NCBI GenBank assembly: GCA_018449715.1
Contig: JAAVVA010000004.1
Span: 62,001-126,000 of the forward strand
Length of the DNA: 64,000 nucleotides
Direction: 5' to 3'
From: Acidobacteriaceae bacterium dw_441
GTDB taxonomy: Bacteria; Acidobacteriota; Terriglobia; Terriglobales; Acidobacteriaceae
The position numbers and the translations under genes are program-made. Positions within the stretch are counted from its first letter, which is position 1, and each line of letters opens with the position of its first letter. Below the pieces are notes generated by a model. That model saw only the letters and a program-made list of their open reading frames with translations, ran no database searches and was not told the DNA's origin. Shown here piece after piece: positions 1 to 8,790 of this stretch.

Positions 1-579
1 AGCGCGCTCCTGAGCCTCTTCGCCCTCCAGCACAGCCTCATGGCGCGGCAATGGTTCAAGCGGCGATGGACGCAGCTCATCCCCCCACCGCTCGAGCGCA
101 GCACCTACACCTTTCTCGCAAGCCTCTCGCTCGGCCTCCTCTATTGGCAGTGGCGACCCATCACGCAGACCGTATGGAGCATCCCCAGCCCGCCCCTGCA
201 TACTGCGCTCTATGCTCTATTCTGCGCTGGCTGGATCATCACCTTCGTAGCCTCCGCCCTGGTCAGCGCCACCGAGCTCTTCGGCCTAAGCCAGGTGCGC
301 TCCTACGTCGAAGACAAACCCCACACCCCGACCGGCTTCAAGACGCCGGGACTCTACAAGGCCGTGCGCCACCCCATCTACCTCGGGCTCCTGCTGGCCT
401 TCTGGTCGGTCCCTGTGATGACGCTGGGCCACCTTCTCTTCAGCTCCGTGATGACCGCCTATATCCTTCTCGCCATCCCGTTGGAAGAGCGCGACCTCCT
501 CGCCGTCTTCGGGGAAGCCTATCGCCGCTACCGCCTCCGCACGCCGATGCTGCTGCCTTTTCTCAAGGGCCCACGCTAG
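1..579 (+). CDS. MddA/NnrU-like integral membrane methyltransferase, 5' end cut by window
   Basis: The reading frame is open from base 1 (SALLSLFALQHSLMARQWF), so the true start lies outside the window; the ATG at 40 is internal. The protein is hydrophobic with several membrane segments. It ends in the isoprenylcysteine-methyltransferase-like core, with GLYKAVRHPIYLG followed by EERDLLAVFGEAYRRYR; in this fold those regions bind S-adenosylmethionine. The FALQHS stretch and the C-terminal pattern resemble methanethiol S-methyltransferase (MddA), which converts methanethiol to dimethyl sulfide. Related NnrU-type proteins look similar, so the substrate is an inference. It is followed by repeat block A-C-B and no obvious partner gene. 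Confidence 0.7.
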   Translation, partial: SALLSLFALQHSLMARQWFKRRWTQLIPPPLERSTYTFLASLSLGLLYWQWRPITQTVWSIPSPPLHTALYALFCAGWIITFVASALVSATELFGLSQVRSYVEDKPHTPTGFKTPGLYKAVRHPIYLGLLLAFWSVPVMTLGHLLFSSVMTAYILLAIPLEERDLLAVFGEAYRRYRLRTPMLLPFLKGPR

Positions 580-644
580 ACGCGAACAGAGGAACAACAT
601 ATCCCTGAACCGGCACAGCTCTTACCCACCACTAAAACTTTAGG

Positions 645-830
645 ACCTTGTCATTCCGCAGCGAAGCGAAGGAATCTGCTTCTGTCTTCCTTCGAACCGT
701 CACAAAAGACTTCTGAACCGTCACCAAAGACCGGGTGCCCCATCCTTCGCGAGCTTTACCGCGAAGGGTGAGATGAATACTGTCCATACCCGCACGACGG
801 CATTTCCTTTGCAGGGATGTTGCAGGATGC
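645..830 (+). repeat. Composite intergenic repeat, modules A-C-partial B
   Basis: Module A (CTTGTCATTCCGCAGCGAAG and on to GGAATCTGCTTC) is at 645-684. Module C (hairpin ATCCTTCGC / GCGAAGGGT after GGGTGCCCC) is at 730-778. A truncated B with its CATTTCCTTTGCAGG tail follows near 800-820. The block fills most of the 284-base gap before the convergent monooxygenase gene. Confidence 0.85.
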
Positions 831-863
831 CTGCCCACCTCTCTCATGAAAAGACGACGCTTG

Positions 864-1175
864 CTAGACGTGCCGACGACCGAAAAAACGTACGTTCTTT
901 TTCGTCACACCGAGCCGTTGAACTCCTTCGGCGAACGTGGCGTAGTGCGGCGTGGTCAGATGAAAATCGAATGCGCCTCGGTCGTCGTAGACCTCAAACA
1001 GAACGACGCTCTCCGGAGCTTCGTCCGAGGTCAGCAGATCGAACTTCTGGCATCCAGGCTCGTTCGATACAGACTGCTTGCTGTCGAACTCGCACAACGT
1101 CAGGAACTCCGCACGGTGAGCGGCTGACACCTCAAACTCTGCAATGACAATAAAATCTGACTTCTCCGATTCCAT
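864..1175 (-). CDS. Antibiotic biosynthesis monooxygenase (ABM) domain protein
   Basis: A protein of about 103 residues filled by one dimeric alpha-beta barrel ABM domain of the YgiN type: beta strand IVIAEFEVSA, CEFDSKQSVSNEPGCQKFDL, a VVLFEVYDDRGAFDFHLTT strand-helix, and a C-terminal strand. Members are small cofactor-poor monooxygenases acting on quinols or polyketides, or proteins of unknown role, so the substrate is not known. Two start ATGs lie close together. The one at 1175 is preferred because AGGGAG sits six bases before it, whereas the ATG at 1181 abuts that site. It is monocistronic, convergent with the upstream methyltransferase. Confidence 0.75.
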   Translation of the reverse strand: MESEKSDFIVIAEFEVSAAHRAEFLTLCEFDSKQSVSNEPGCQKFDLLTSDEAPESVVLFEVYDDRGAFDFHLTTPHYATFAEGVQRLGVTKKNVRFFGRRHV

Positions 1176-1280
1176 GCACATCTCCCTGGTCAGGCGACTC
1201 TGGCGTTCGACCCTATAGGCATCTTATGTGTTGGCAGGCGGTTTCCCAACCCGATGCAGGCAATGCGGGATCGAGGCGAT

Positions 1281-1357
1281 TAGAACCTGTCATTCCCCTC
1301 CCGTCATTCCCTTCTAGGACCTTGTCATTCCGTAGCGAAGCGAAGGAATCTGCTTCT
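1281..1357 (+). repeat. Module A with tandem partial copies
   Basis: Two truncated copies of the GTCATTCC end (near 1287 and 1302) precede a full module A at 1314-1357. The gap 1176-1458 holds this and the dnaA terminator. Confidence 0.8.
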
Positions 1358-1404
1358 CTCACGAACCGCCACCAATGACCGGGATGGAATGAATTCCGTC
1401 CATC

Positions 1405-1435
1405 CAAAAAGAAAAGAGGCCGATTCCTCGGCCCC
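1405..1435 (-). terminator. Rho-independent terminator of dnaA
   Basis: Read on the - strand after the dnaA stop: stem GGCCGA / TCGGCC with loop GGAA (1418-1433), then TCTTTTCTTTTT. A good match to an intrinsic terminator. Confidence 0.75.
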
Positions 1436-1458
1436 TTCTCGCCCCACATAAAACAGAC

Positions 1459-2889
1459 CTAGCTCAGCGTCTCCATCAGCTTATTGATGGTGCGGTTCAG
1501 GTCCTTATCCTCGCGCCTCTGCTCATCGATCTTCGCAATCGAGTGCATCACCGTCGTATGGTGCTTGCCTCCGAACTGCCTTCCGATCTCTGGCAACGAG
1601 GCCTCCGTCAGCTGCTTCGCCAGATACATCGCAATCTGCCGCGGCACTACAATCTGGCGCGAGTTGTTCTTCTGCTTCAGCTCGGCGATGCGCATTCCGA
1701 AGTTCTCCGCGACCGTCCGCTGAATCGTCTCGATCGTGATCTTCCGCACCTGCGTATCGATAAACTGCTTCAGGCACTGCTGCGCCACGGCCAGCGTAAT
1801 CTCGACGCCATGCATCGAGCACCACGCGATCAGCCGCACCAGCGCGCCCTCAAGCTCGCGCACGTTGGTCCGCACGTTCGATGCGATAAACAGCGCCACA
1901 TCCGTCGGCAGAGGAGTCTGTTCGTTCTCCGCCTTCTTCTGTAGAATCGCGACCTTCGTCTCAAGATCCGGCGGCTGAATGTCCGCGATCAGACCCCACT
2001 CGAACCGCGAGCGCAGACGGTCTTCAAAGTCCGCCAGCTCCTTCGGAGGACGATCGCTCGCAATCACGATCTGCTTCATCGACTCGTGCAGGGCATTGAA
2101 CGTATGGAAGAACTCTTCCTGCGTCCTCTCCTTGCCCGCCAGAAACTGGATGTCGTCGATCAGCAACACATCCACATTGCGGAACTTGTCGCGGAAGCTC
2201 GTCATCTTCTGGTAGCGCACGCAATCGATCATCTCGTTGGTGAACTTCTCACCCGAGACATAGCAGATCGAGCTATGCGAAAGCCTCCGCTTCACCTCGT
2301 GGCCAATGGCCTGCATCAGGTGCGTCTTGCCCATTCCCACGCCGCCATAGAGGAACAGCGGGTTGTAGGCCTTCGACGGACGTTCGGCCACGGCCTGCGC
2401 GGCTGCGGTGGCGAACTGGTTGCCGTTGCCCACCACAAAGGCGTCGAAGACATAGCGCGGGTTCAGCTGCGAGGCCGAGTTCCAGTCGAAGCGCGACTGC
2501 TCCGGCACCGGCGCCGCCTGCGACCCGGCTGCGGCTCCCTGCCGCGACTGTTTTGGAGCATTCTGGCTGTGGCTCGGCACCGGCGCAAAGCCGCCGTCCT
2601 CTCGAACCTTCGGCGCGCGCGGGTCCTGCTCGGGCGTCATGAAGACCACGCTCTCCACGTCGAGGGCCAGGTTATCGATGGCTTCCTGAATCAGATCGGC
2701 GTAGCGGTCGCCAACGTGCTGGAAGTCGCTTGAGGGTATCCGCACAAAGAGCTTCTTGCCTTCAAGGTGCGAAAATCGGGTCGGCTTCAGCCATGTTTCG
2801 TACGACTGGCGATTGATCTTCTTCTCGAGCGCGGCAAGTATGCGGACCCAGTAATTCAATACGGCGGTAGCCGTCGGGACGAATGACAT
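1459..2889 (-). CDS. dnaA: Chromosomal replication initiator protein DnaA
   Basis: DnaA binds DnaA boxes at the origin and melts DNA with ATP. The 476-residue protein has the usual four domains. Domain I is residues 1-85, and a low-complexity linker rich in P, Q and A runs to about 140. The AAA+ domain has Walker A GGVGMGKTH at 182-190 and Walker B VLLIDDIQF. The C-terminal helix-turn-helix carries the signature GKHHTTVMHS. The start at 2889 (MSFVPTATA) fits the start of domain I and has a purine-rich site upstream (GAAGGA, with AGAG nearer); a longer frame to 3012 would add a sequence unlike DnaA. The gene is divergent from rpmH, the ancestral arrangement. It runs in the same direction as the fork if replication starts near 21-22 kb. 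Confidence 0.97.
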   Translation of the reverse strand: MSFVPTATAVLNYWVRILAALEKKINRQSYETWLKPTRFSHLEGKKLFVRIPSSDFQHVGDRYADLIQEAIDNLALDVESVVFMTPEQDPRAPKVREDGGFAPVPSHSQNAPKQSRQGAAAGSQAAPVPEQSRFDWNSASQLNPRYVFDAFVVGNGNQFATAAAQAVAERPSKAYNPLFLYGGVGMGKTHLMQAIGHEVKRRLSHSSICYVSGEKFTNEMIDCVRYQKMTSFRDKFRNVDVLLIDDIQFLAGKERTQEEFFHTFNALHESMKQIVIASDRPPKELADFEDRLRSRFEWGLIADIQPPDLETKVAILQKKAENEQTPLPTDVALFIASNVRTNVRELEGALVRLIAWCSMHGVEITLAVAQQCLKQFIDTQVRKITIETIQRTVAENFGMRIAELKQKNNSRQIVVPRQIAMYLAKQLTEASLPEIGRQFGGKHHTTVMHSIAKIDEQRREDKDLNRTINKLMETLS

Positions 2890-3397
2890 TTTCTCTAATT
2901 CCTTCTTTTCTTCCCTTGTTCCACCAGCTGCCCGCACGGGGTTCGCGAATGACTCAGTGTCAAAAAAAATTGAAGCCAGCAAAACAGAATCCCTTCTCGC
3001 CGGGAAAGGCAAGCGGAGATCAGATTCTGTCTAGCCAGAATTCTCTTCCCTGGCGCTCTGTTCAGATGCGTGAGAGGGAGGAGGAGTAGCGCAACGAAAA
3101 ACAGAGTGCGGAACTGCTGGAGCTGCAAATCATCTTGCGAATCGGGTTTGATAGTAGCACGGAAAACAGGCCACTTTTCAACCGTCGGAATCGAAAAAAA
3201 ATCGGTTGCACCATTCCCGGTGAAGTCGCGAAAAACCTTCGTGGATATGGGAAAAAATCGCTGCCGAACCGGGCATTCTCTCTATCGCGAAACGGCATGT
3301 TTATGGTAAGTACCTCCGCGTAGAGAACTCCTCCCTCCCTCCGGAAAACAGGTACGGCAAAACGCCCGAAAATTTCGAGCACGTAAGAACCGCCACA

Positions 3398-3600
3398 AAA
3401 GACCGGGTGCCCCATCCTTCGCAGCTTCACCGCGAAGGGTGGGATGAATCCTGCTCGACCTGTCACGGAACAAGCCAGCCACAGTCATCCTCTGCCACGA
3501 ACCGTCATTCTGAGCGAAGCAAAGAATCCCGGCATTTCTTTGCAGGATGCCGCACCACCCTCCATCCTCAGACCTTGTCTCCCGCAGCGAAGCGAAGACC
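3398..3600 (+). repeat. Composite repeat C-B plus A fragment in the dnaA-rpmH gap
   Basis: Module C is at about 3403-3447, module B (GTCATTCTGAGCGAAGC and on to TTTCTTTGCAGGATGC) at 3502-3550, and an A-like remnant CCGCAGCGAAGCGAAG near 3582-3597. The rest of the 872-base gap 2890-3761 is moderately A/T-rich (for example 2960-2990 and 3190-3260). I found no clear DnaA box there. Confidence 0.8.
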
Positions 3601-3685
3601 AAAAACAAGCTATCTATAGCTGCACCATTTCTGTTGCACCCTAAAACCCGCCGCACTTTCCCTGTGAAAATCCCGTCCGATAGGG

Positions 3686-3691
3686 TACAAT
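3686..3691 (+). promoter_or_regulatory. Possible -10 element for rpmH
   Basis: TACAAT lies about 70 bases before the rpmH start. No good -35 is seen 16-18 bases upstream, so this is tentative. Confidence 0.3.
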
Positions 3692-3761
3692 TAGAAATTG
3701 CTGCAATAGCTAAAAAGATCTGGCAGGACGTCTCCTGCCTTTACTTGAGGAGTTCAGTTCC

Positions 3762-3917
3762 ATGCCGAAGCGTACCTTTCAGCCCAACCGCCGCCACCGT
3801 GCGAAGACCCATGGCTTTCTGAGCCGCATGAAGACCAAGTCCGGCGCCGCTGTTCTCAGCCGCCGCCGCGCCAAGGGCCGTCACAAGATCGCCGTCAGCG
3901 CCGGTTACCGCGACTAG
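3762..3917 (+). CDS. rpmH: 50S ribosomal protein L34
   Basis: A 51-residue basic protein starting [19 protein letters not shown], the hallmark start of L34, a component of the large ribosomal subunit. The usual length is 44-52 residues. The ATG at 3762 follows TTGAGGAG with acceptable spacing. It normally sits directly beside rnpA; here 1.1 kb and a PilZ gene separate them. The + orientation places it head-on to replication if the origin is near 21-22 kb. Confidence 0.97.
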   Translation: MPKRTFQPNRRHRAKTHGFLSRMKTKSGAAVLSRRRAKGRHKIAVSAGYRD

Positions 3918-3937
3918 TTTCTCCGGTTTTGCCTTTG

Positions 3938-3961
3938 GGAGACGCCACCCCTGGCGTCTCC
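3938..3961 (+). terminator. Strong hairpin downstream of rpmH without a U-tract
   Basis: A perfect 10-bp stem GGAGACGCCA / TGGCGTCTCC with loop CCCC, 20 bases after the rpmH stop. No T-run follows, so it may be an RNA-stabilising 3' hairpin or a Rho-assisted end rather than a classical terminator. Confidence 0.55.
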
Positions 3962-4140
3962 GGTAATCCTCCCCGCAGAACCGCAGTCCGACCCCACAAA
4001 ACACAAGCTCCGTGCGAAGACGCCAGTCTGCGCTGCGGCAGCTTAGTCACGCCCCACTCTCTCCTTCCTCAACAGTCCTTCTTGAGTAAAGCGCAGCGGC
4101 AGAAGCACAGTTGTACGTGCAGGCATACACCTGCTCCCGA

Positions 4141-4285
4141 TCGTCATTCTGAGCGAAGTGAAGAATCCCTGTATCTTGCGGGTCGCCCAAAGGTGAAGAA
4201 TTTGCAGAAAGCCCGAACAGGACGGGTGCCCCATATCTGGCAGTTTTATCGCCAGATGTGGGTTTGCAGCGAAGGGTGAGGATGA
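4141..4285 (+). repeat. Composite repeat B then D/C hybrid
   Basis: Module B begins at 4141. Module D (GGGTGCCCCATATCTGGC, loop, GCCAGATGTGGGTTTGCAG) is at 4223-4270 and runs directly into the 3' end of a C module (GCGAAGGGTGAGGATGAAC). The junction suggests recombination between modules. It occupies much of the gap 3918-4410. Confidence 0.8.
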
Positions 4286-4410
4286 ACAAAAGTCCCTCCC
4301 CACAACCTGGGCATCTTCGCGCAAAGTGCGAACCGCTTTCACCCGAACCACCGCTAAAACGGGCACTCTCACCCTCTTCCATCCCCAGCCGATAAATCCC
4401 AGAGCAGCCT

Positions 4411-4782
4411 ATGAGGCCTCTGAAATCCATCCTGCCGCGCCTCCGCGAGCGCCGCCGTTCCCCGCGCTACGCCTGTGCCGGCCCCATCGACTTCCGCATC
4501 CAGGGCTGGTATCTGCGCCGAGGCCGCATCCTCAACCTCTGCCTCGACGGCTGCCTCATCGAGCCGCAGCTCAACACCGGCTACCTGATCGACGACCAGC
4601 TCGACCTCCGCTTCGAGGTCAACGGCCAGCCCTTCCGCGCCCAGTGCGTCGTCCGGCGCATCGAATCCACCGGCCTGCTCGGCGTCGAGATCCTCCATCT
4701 CAGCGACCGCAACCGCCGCCATCTGCGCGAGCTGATCGCAGAGCTGGCCACCCTCTCGCCCCCCATCGGCGAGCACCTCTGA
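4411..4782 (+). CDS. PilZ domain protein (candidate c-di-GMP receptor)
   Basis: The 123-residue protein is one PilZ domain. An arginine-rich motif RRRSPRY at about 14-20 and NLCLDGCLIE at about 42-51 correspond to the RxxxR and (D/N)xSxxG c-di-GMP-binding motifs, with Cys in place of the usual Ser. PilZ proteins bind cyclic di-GMP and control motility, exopolysaccharide or secretion. No effector domain is fused, so it probably acts by protein contact. The Shine-Dalgarno site is weak. It sits between rpmH and rnpA, which are normally adjacent, so either it was inserted there or a lineage-specific order exists. Confidence 0.85.
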   Translation: MRPLKSILPRLRERRRSPRYACAGPIDFRIQGWYLRRGRILNLCLDGCLIEPQLNTGYLIDDQLDLRFEVNGQPFRAQCVVRRIESTGLLGVEILHLSDRNRRHLRELIAELATLSPPIGEHL

Positions 4783-4796
4783 ATCTCTCTCCCTTT

Positions 4797-4957
4797 GACC
4801 TTGTCTTTTCTCTCCCCTTTTTGAACTTGTCATTCCTCTCCCCCTATGAACTTGTCATTCCGTAGCGAAGGAATCTGCTTCTGCCTTCCTTCCGAACCTT
4901 CACCACCGACCGGGTGCTCCATCCTTCGCAGCCTCACCGCGAAGGGTGGGAGGAACA
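4797..4957 (+). repeat. Tandem A-module ends, full A, then C
   Basis: Three head-to-tail copies of the (GA)ACTTGTCATTCC / CTTTGACCTTGTC end lie at 4795-4862. The last continues into a full module A, and a C module follows at about 4910-4955. The block fills the gap to rnpA. Confidence 0.85.
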
Positions 4958-5045
4958 AAGCCCGTACCTCCCCATCGGTACATTCGCGCAAAGAGCGAAC
5001 CACCCTTCCGCAATCGCGATAAACTTAACCCTGCGAGAAACCCTC

Positions 5046-5522
5046 ATGGCGCTCACCTTCCGGCTCCGCAAACACGCCGACTACCAGCGCGTCTACCAGT
5101 CCAGCCGCAAGCAGTTTTCGAAGCAGATGACCTTCTTCGTCAGCCCGCGCGAGCCAAAGGCGGCAGACGACTCCGCGGCCCCGCGCGTCGGCCTGACCGT
5201 CGGCAAGGTGATGGGCAAGGCGGTCGACCGCAACCGCATCAAGCGTCGCATGCGCGAGGCGGTGCGCCGCAACATCGCCGCGCTTCAGGGCCCCATCGAC
5301 ATCGTCCTGCACCCGCGCCGCAGCGTCATCGACCTTGACTTCGCGCTCCTCGACCGCGAGATCGCGCAGGTCTTCCAGACCATTCGCGGACAAGCCATCA
5401 AGGGCCACTTCCCCCCTCCGCAGCCGGACACGCGCGGTTCCTCGCCTCGCCCGCGCCGCACGGCCCCGCGAACCACCCCACCCTCGCCCCCGAAGCCGAC
5501 TCCCGAATCCTGCGGGTCCTGA
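5046..5522 (+). CDS. rnpA: Ribonuclease P protein component
   Basis: The protein cofactor of RNase P, which trims 5' leaders of tRNA precursors. The 158-residue product starts MALTFRLRKHADYQRVYQ and carries the family signature VGLTVGKVMGKAVDRNRIKRR around residues 60-80, including RNRIKR, the RNA-binding core. A proline-rich C-terminal tail of about 40 residues extends beyond the usual 110-125. The ATG at 5046 is chosen because the upstream part of the frame is translated module C repeat. yidD begins 11 bases after the stop, so they are very likely co-transcribed. Confidence 0.95.
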   Translation: MALTFRLRKHADYQRVYQSSRKQFSKQMTFFVSPREPKAADDSAAPRVGLTVGKVMGKAVDRNRIKRRMREAVRRNIAALQGPIDIVLHPRRSVIDLDFALLDREIAQVFQTIRGQAIKGHFPPPQPDTRGSSPRPRRTAPRTTPPSPPKPTPESCGS

Positions 5523-5533
5523 GAGCCTGAGTG

Positions 5534-5800
5534 ATGCCCGAGCAGCCAGAACCCACCCTCGCCATCCGCCTCGCCTTCCGGGTCTACAAGTCGGTGCTGT
5601 CGCCCCTGCTGCACGCCTTCAGCTCCACGCAGTGCCTCTACCTCCCCACCTGTTCGGAGTACGCCTACATCGCGCTCACGCGTTTCGGCCTCCTCCGAGG
5701 CTCCTGGCTGACGCTCCGCCGCGTCGCCCGCTGCCACCCCTTCGCCAAGGGAGGACTCGACCCCGTCCCCGACCTCCCGCAAAGCCACCCACCCGCCTGA
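5534..5800 (+). CDS. yidD: Membrane protein insertion efficiency factor YidD
   Basis: An 88-residue protein of the YidD family, which helps Sec/YidC-dependent insertion of inner-membrane proteins. It contains the typical [10 protein letters not shown] segment, the conserved cysteine motif [15 protein letters not shown], and the C-terminal [14 protein letters not shown]. The start is the ATG at 5534; an adjacent GTG at 5531 is also possible. It lies between rnpA and yidC as in most bacteria. Confidence 0.93.
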   Translation: MPEQPEPTLAIRLAFRVYKSVLSPLLHAFSSTQCLYLPTCSEYAYIALTRFGLLRGSWLTLRRVARCHPFAKGGLDPVPDLPQSHPPA

Positions 5801-5837
5801 CCCGCCACGAATACCTCACCTTCCCCAACCCTTACGG

Positions 5838-6003
5838 GGTTGTCATTCCGTAGCGAAGCGAAGGAATCTGCTTCTTTTTGCAGGATGACCGAGTGCCCCA
5901 TCCTTCGCAGCTTCACCGCGAAGGGTGGGATGAACAAATCCCACAACCGCACGACCGTCATTCTGAGCGAAGCGAACAACCCAGCATTTCTTTGCAGGAC
6001 ACC
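5838..6003 (+). repeat. Composite repeat A-C-B
   Basis: A complete example with A at 5840-5876, C at 5889-5936 and B at 5955-6000, all on the + strand. Its open frame runs into yidC, so automated calling could extend yidC upstream wrongly. Confidence 0.88.
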
Positions 6004-6121
6004 CACCGAATTTCCCCACCAAGCATTTACCGCCCGTTTCCCTCGAACGATTTACCATAGAAGCTGCGGTTTCACGCCCATTGCGCGAAGCCCACAGTTC
6101 GTACCAGAACAGGAAGCAAAC

Positions 6122-7924
6122 TTGGCAGAGTTTAAGAACCCCAATCAGCAGGGCGGCAGCGGCACCCCCCAGGACAGCCGCTCCCTCTTCGTCATGATGT
6201 TCGTCATGCTGGCCGTCTTCTTCGGCCTCAGCTACTACCGCCAGAAGACGAACCCGAAGACGGTGTCGCCCAACGCTCCGGCAACCCAGACGGCGCAGCC
6301 TCAGAGCGCCCCCGCCGCTGCCCCACCGGCTTCCTCTCCCACTGCCGCCTCCACCTCCGCCGCTGCCGTACAGGCCGCCGCCGAGTCCACCACCGTCGTT
6401 GAGAACGAGCTTTACCGCATCGAGTTCACCAACCGCGGCGGGCAGGTCAAAAGCTGGTTCCTCAAGCAGTACAAGGACTCCGAGGGCCACCCCCTCAACG
6501 TCGTCCACACCCAGGCCGCCGACCAGTTCGGCTACCCGCTCTCGCTCCACACCTACGACACAGGCGTGAACACGACGCTCCGGCAGGCCCTCTACGTCCC
6601 CTCGGCCACCGGCCAACTCGCCGCGCCCGCGACCCTGACCTTCAAGTACTCCGACGGTTCCCTCGACGTCACCAAGACCTTCTCCTTCGACGAGAGCTAC
6701 ATCCTGCACGCCGACGTGCAGGTCACGCGCAACGGCTCGCCCATCCGCGCCCTCATCGCCTGGCCCGGCGGCTTCGGCGATCAGGACAACGCCCAGGCCT
6801 ACGCCGGAGCGCAGATCGACTACTCCCGCAACGCCGACGACACCCACCTCGCCGCCAAGAAGGTCGCCGGTGGCGACACTCTCAACGGCCCCTTCGACTG
6901 GGCTGGCGTCAGCGACACCTACTTCGCCGCCATCTTCCTTCCCGACCAGCCAGCCAGCGCCGCTGTCGCCACGCTGCACAACGATCTCGACGTCGCGAAG
7001 ACCATCCATCGCACCGGCTTCGGCTCCAGCTCGCCCTCGAACAAGGCAATCAACGTCTCCATCCTCGGCGCTGCCCTGGGAGACACCAGCGGCCACACCC
7101 AGACCCGCGTCTACGTCGGACCCAAGGCGATCAGCGTCCTCCGGAACGTCCACGCCACCTCATCCACCGGCGCGAAGATCACCCTCGAGCCCCTGCTCGA
7201 GTTCGGCTTCTGGGGCCCTGTCAGCAAGGTTCTCTTCCTCCTCCTCCAGTTCATCCACTCGCACATCGTGGCTAACTGGGGCTGGTCGATCATCCTGATG
7301 ACCCTCGCCATCAACGTGCTTCTTCTCCCCCTCCGCATCAAGACCATGCAGTCCGGCCTGAAGATGCAGCGCATCCAGCCCCAGATGGACGCCATCAAGG
7401 AGAAGTACAAGAAGTACAAGATGAACGATCCCAAGCGGAACGAGATGAACGTCGAGATCATGAAGCTCCAGAAGGACAACGGAGTGAACATGTTTGGCGG
7501 CTGCGTCCCCACGCTCGTCCAGCTTCCGCTGCTCTTCGCCTTCTTCTCCATGCTCCCGCGCGTCATCGAGCTTCGCCACGCCTCCTGGCTCTGGCTGCAC
7601 GACCTTACCGCGCCCGACCCATACCATATCCTTCCGATCATCATGATCGTCAGCCAGTTCCTGATGCAGTTCTACACGCCGTCTCCCGGCGTCGATCCGC
7701 AGCAGCAGCGCATGATGGCCTTCACGATGCCCGCCGTCACCGGCTGGTTCGTCTGGAACTACGGCTCTGGACTCGGTCTCTACTGGGCGGTCGGCAACTT
7801 CTTCGGCATCGTGCAGCAGATGGTGATGAACCGTACCTCGCTCGGTCGCGAGATGCGCGAGATCGCCGCCAAGCGCGCCCGCCGCAAGGCAGGAGCCCCC
7901 GCAACCCTTCAGGGCCGCCGATAA
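6122..7924 (+). CDS. yidC: Membrane protein insertase YidC
   Basis: YidC inserts and folds inner-membrane proteins, with or without SecYEG. The 600-residue product has an N-terminal membrane anchor (SLFVMMFVMLAVFFGLSYY, about residues 22-40) and a Pro/Ala/Ser-rich linker. A periplasmic beta-supersandwich domain follows to about 350, then the conserved C-terminal domain of five membrane helices starting GPVSKVLFLLLQFIH. The start is most likely the TTG at 6122 (MAEFKNPNQQ), preceded by CAGGAAG at proper spacing; the frame before it is translated repeat. It follows yidD and precedes a DinB-like gene and khpB. Confidence 0.95.
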   Translation: MAEFKNPNQQGGSGTPQDSRSLFVMMFVMLAVFFGLSYYRQKTNPKTVSPNAPATQTAQPQSAPAAAPPASSPTAASTSAAAVQAAAESTTVVENELYRIEFTNRGGQVKSWFLKQYKDSEGHPLNVVHTQAADQFGYPLSLHTYDTGVNTTLRQALYVPSATGQLAAPATLTFKYSDGSLDVTKTFSFDESYILHADVQVTRNGSPIRALIAWPGGFGDQDNAQAYAGAQIDYSRNADDTHLAAKKVAGGDTLNGPFDWAGVSDTYFAAIFLPDQPASAAVATLHNDLDVAKTIHRTGFGSSSPSNKAINVSILGAALGDTSGHTQTRVYVGPKAISVLRNVHATSSTGAKITLEPLLEFGFWGPVSKVLFLLLQFIHSHIVANWGWSIILMTLAINVLLLPLRIKTMQSGLKMQRIQPQMDAIKEKYKKYKMNDPKRNEMNVEIMKLQKDNGVNMFGGCVPTLVQLPLLFAFFSMLPRVIELRHASWLWLHDLTAPDPYHILPIIMIVSQFLMQFYTPSPGVDPQQQRMMAFTMPAVTGWFVWNYGSGLGLYWAVGNFFGIVQQMVMNRTSLGREMREIAAKRARRKAGAPATLQGRR

Positions 7925-7951
7925 CGTCCGCCCTCTGAGGGAGTGAATCCA

Positions 7952-8467
7952 ATGGCAGAGATACCGCGCTGGTTTGAACGCAGATTCGACCCCTTCCCGG
8001 TCGAGCTTCTCCCCAATCTGCTCGCCCGCCTGCGCGGTACTCCCGCCCGCCTCGAAGAGGCGCTACGCTCCACTCCGCACGATGTGCTGACAGCAAAGCC
8101 CGAAGCCAGGTGGTCTGCACAGGAGAACGCAGGCCACCTGCTCTGCCTCGAACCTCTCTGGCTCGCACGCGTCGAAGACTACGTCATCGGCAGCGCCGGG
8201 CTCACCCTCACCGATCTAGCGAACCGCCCGACCGACGAGGCCCGCTACAACGAGCACCCTCTCGAAGAGATCCTCGCCGGATTCCGCTCCGCTCGGGTGA
8301 AGCTCCTCAAGCGCGTCGAAGAGTTGGACCGCACTCACTTCGAGCGCCCGATCCCTCACCCGCGCCTGAAGACTCCCATGTTTCTCGCGGACCATCTTCA
8401 CTTCGTCGCCGAGCACGACGATCATCACTTGGCACAGATCGAATTTTTGACGCGCAGCCGCAGCTAA
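7952..8467 (+). CDS. DinB-like four-helix-bundle protein
   Basis: A 171-residue protein with the DinB/YfiT-like layout: WSAQENAGHLLCLE supplies the first histidine, and the C-terminal helix FVAEHDDHHLAQIEFL has the paired histidines that bind a divalent metal in this superfamily. Members include thiol transferases and damage-induced proteins; the reaction here is unknown. The ATG at 7952 follows GAGGGAG with eight bases between, better than the GTG at 7943. The gene starts 27 bases after yidC, so the two are probably co-transcribed. Confidence 0.8.
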   Translation: MAEIPRWFERRFDPFPVELLPNLLARLRGTPARLEEALRSTPHDVLTAKPEARWSAQENAGHLLCLEPLWLARVEDYVIGSAGLTLTDLANRPTDEARYNEHPLEEILAGFRSARVKLLKRVEELDRTHFERPIPHPRLKTPMFLADHLHFVAEHDDHHLAQIEFLTRSRS

Positions 8468-8790
8468 GCGCATCCTTCACATAGCGCCGCTCCTCCCACG
8501 CTGGCGTCGGCCCCTGCAAAAAAGTGCATAGAATCGGTGGATTTATCTGTTCCAGAGGCTGCACAGAAAATCTTTCTGCGTGATAGTTTTGTCTATCGGC
8601 AGAAATACAATCAGCAACCCCGCCCCCACTTTTAGGGGATTGGAGATATTTCTGTTTTAGTTAAAAAATCAGGATTTGCTGCTAGAAAAGAAACATCGTT
8701 CTTACAGATCAAAAAACTACAGGCTTGATAGCAACACCCTTCAATTCGGACTATTTCTCCGAATAATTACGTATACTGTCTAGGTTCCCC
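8468..8790. other. A/T-rich intergenic region before khpB
   Basis: This 323-base gap has no composite repeat, unusual for the window, and is clearly more A/T-rich than its surroundings (for example 8655-8720). It holds a short inverted repeat TTCGGA / TCCGAA (8745-8763) and a TATACT at 8772-8777 that could be a -10 for khpB, without a good -35. Nothing else was recognised. Confidence 0.4.

Noticed and set aside
2890..3761. dnaA-rpmH gap as oriC
   Set aside because: It is the textbook place, but I see no convincing DnaA boxes, and neither the strand bias nor the repeat polarity changes there. Kept only as a fallback.
3737..3761. Riboswitch or ribosomal-protein leader before rpmH
   Set aside because: No recognisable consensus; only a plausible ribosome site and a weak -10.
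5840..6121. N-terminal extension of YidC starting MSFRSEAKES
   Set aside because: This part is translated A-C-B repeat; the TTG at 6122 has a good ribosome site and begins the conserved sequence.
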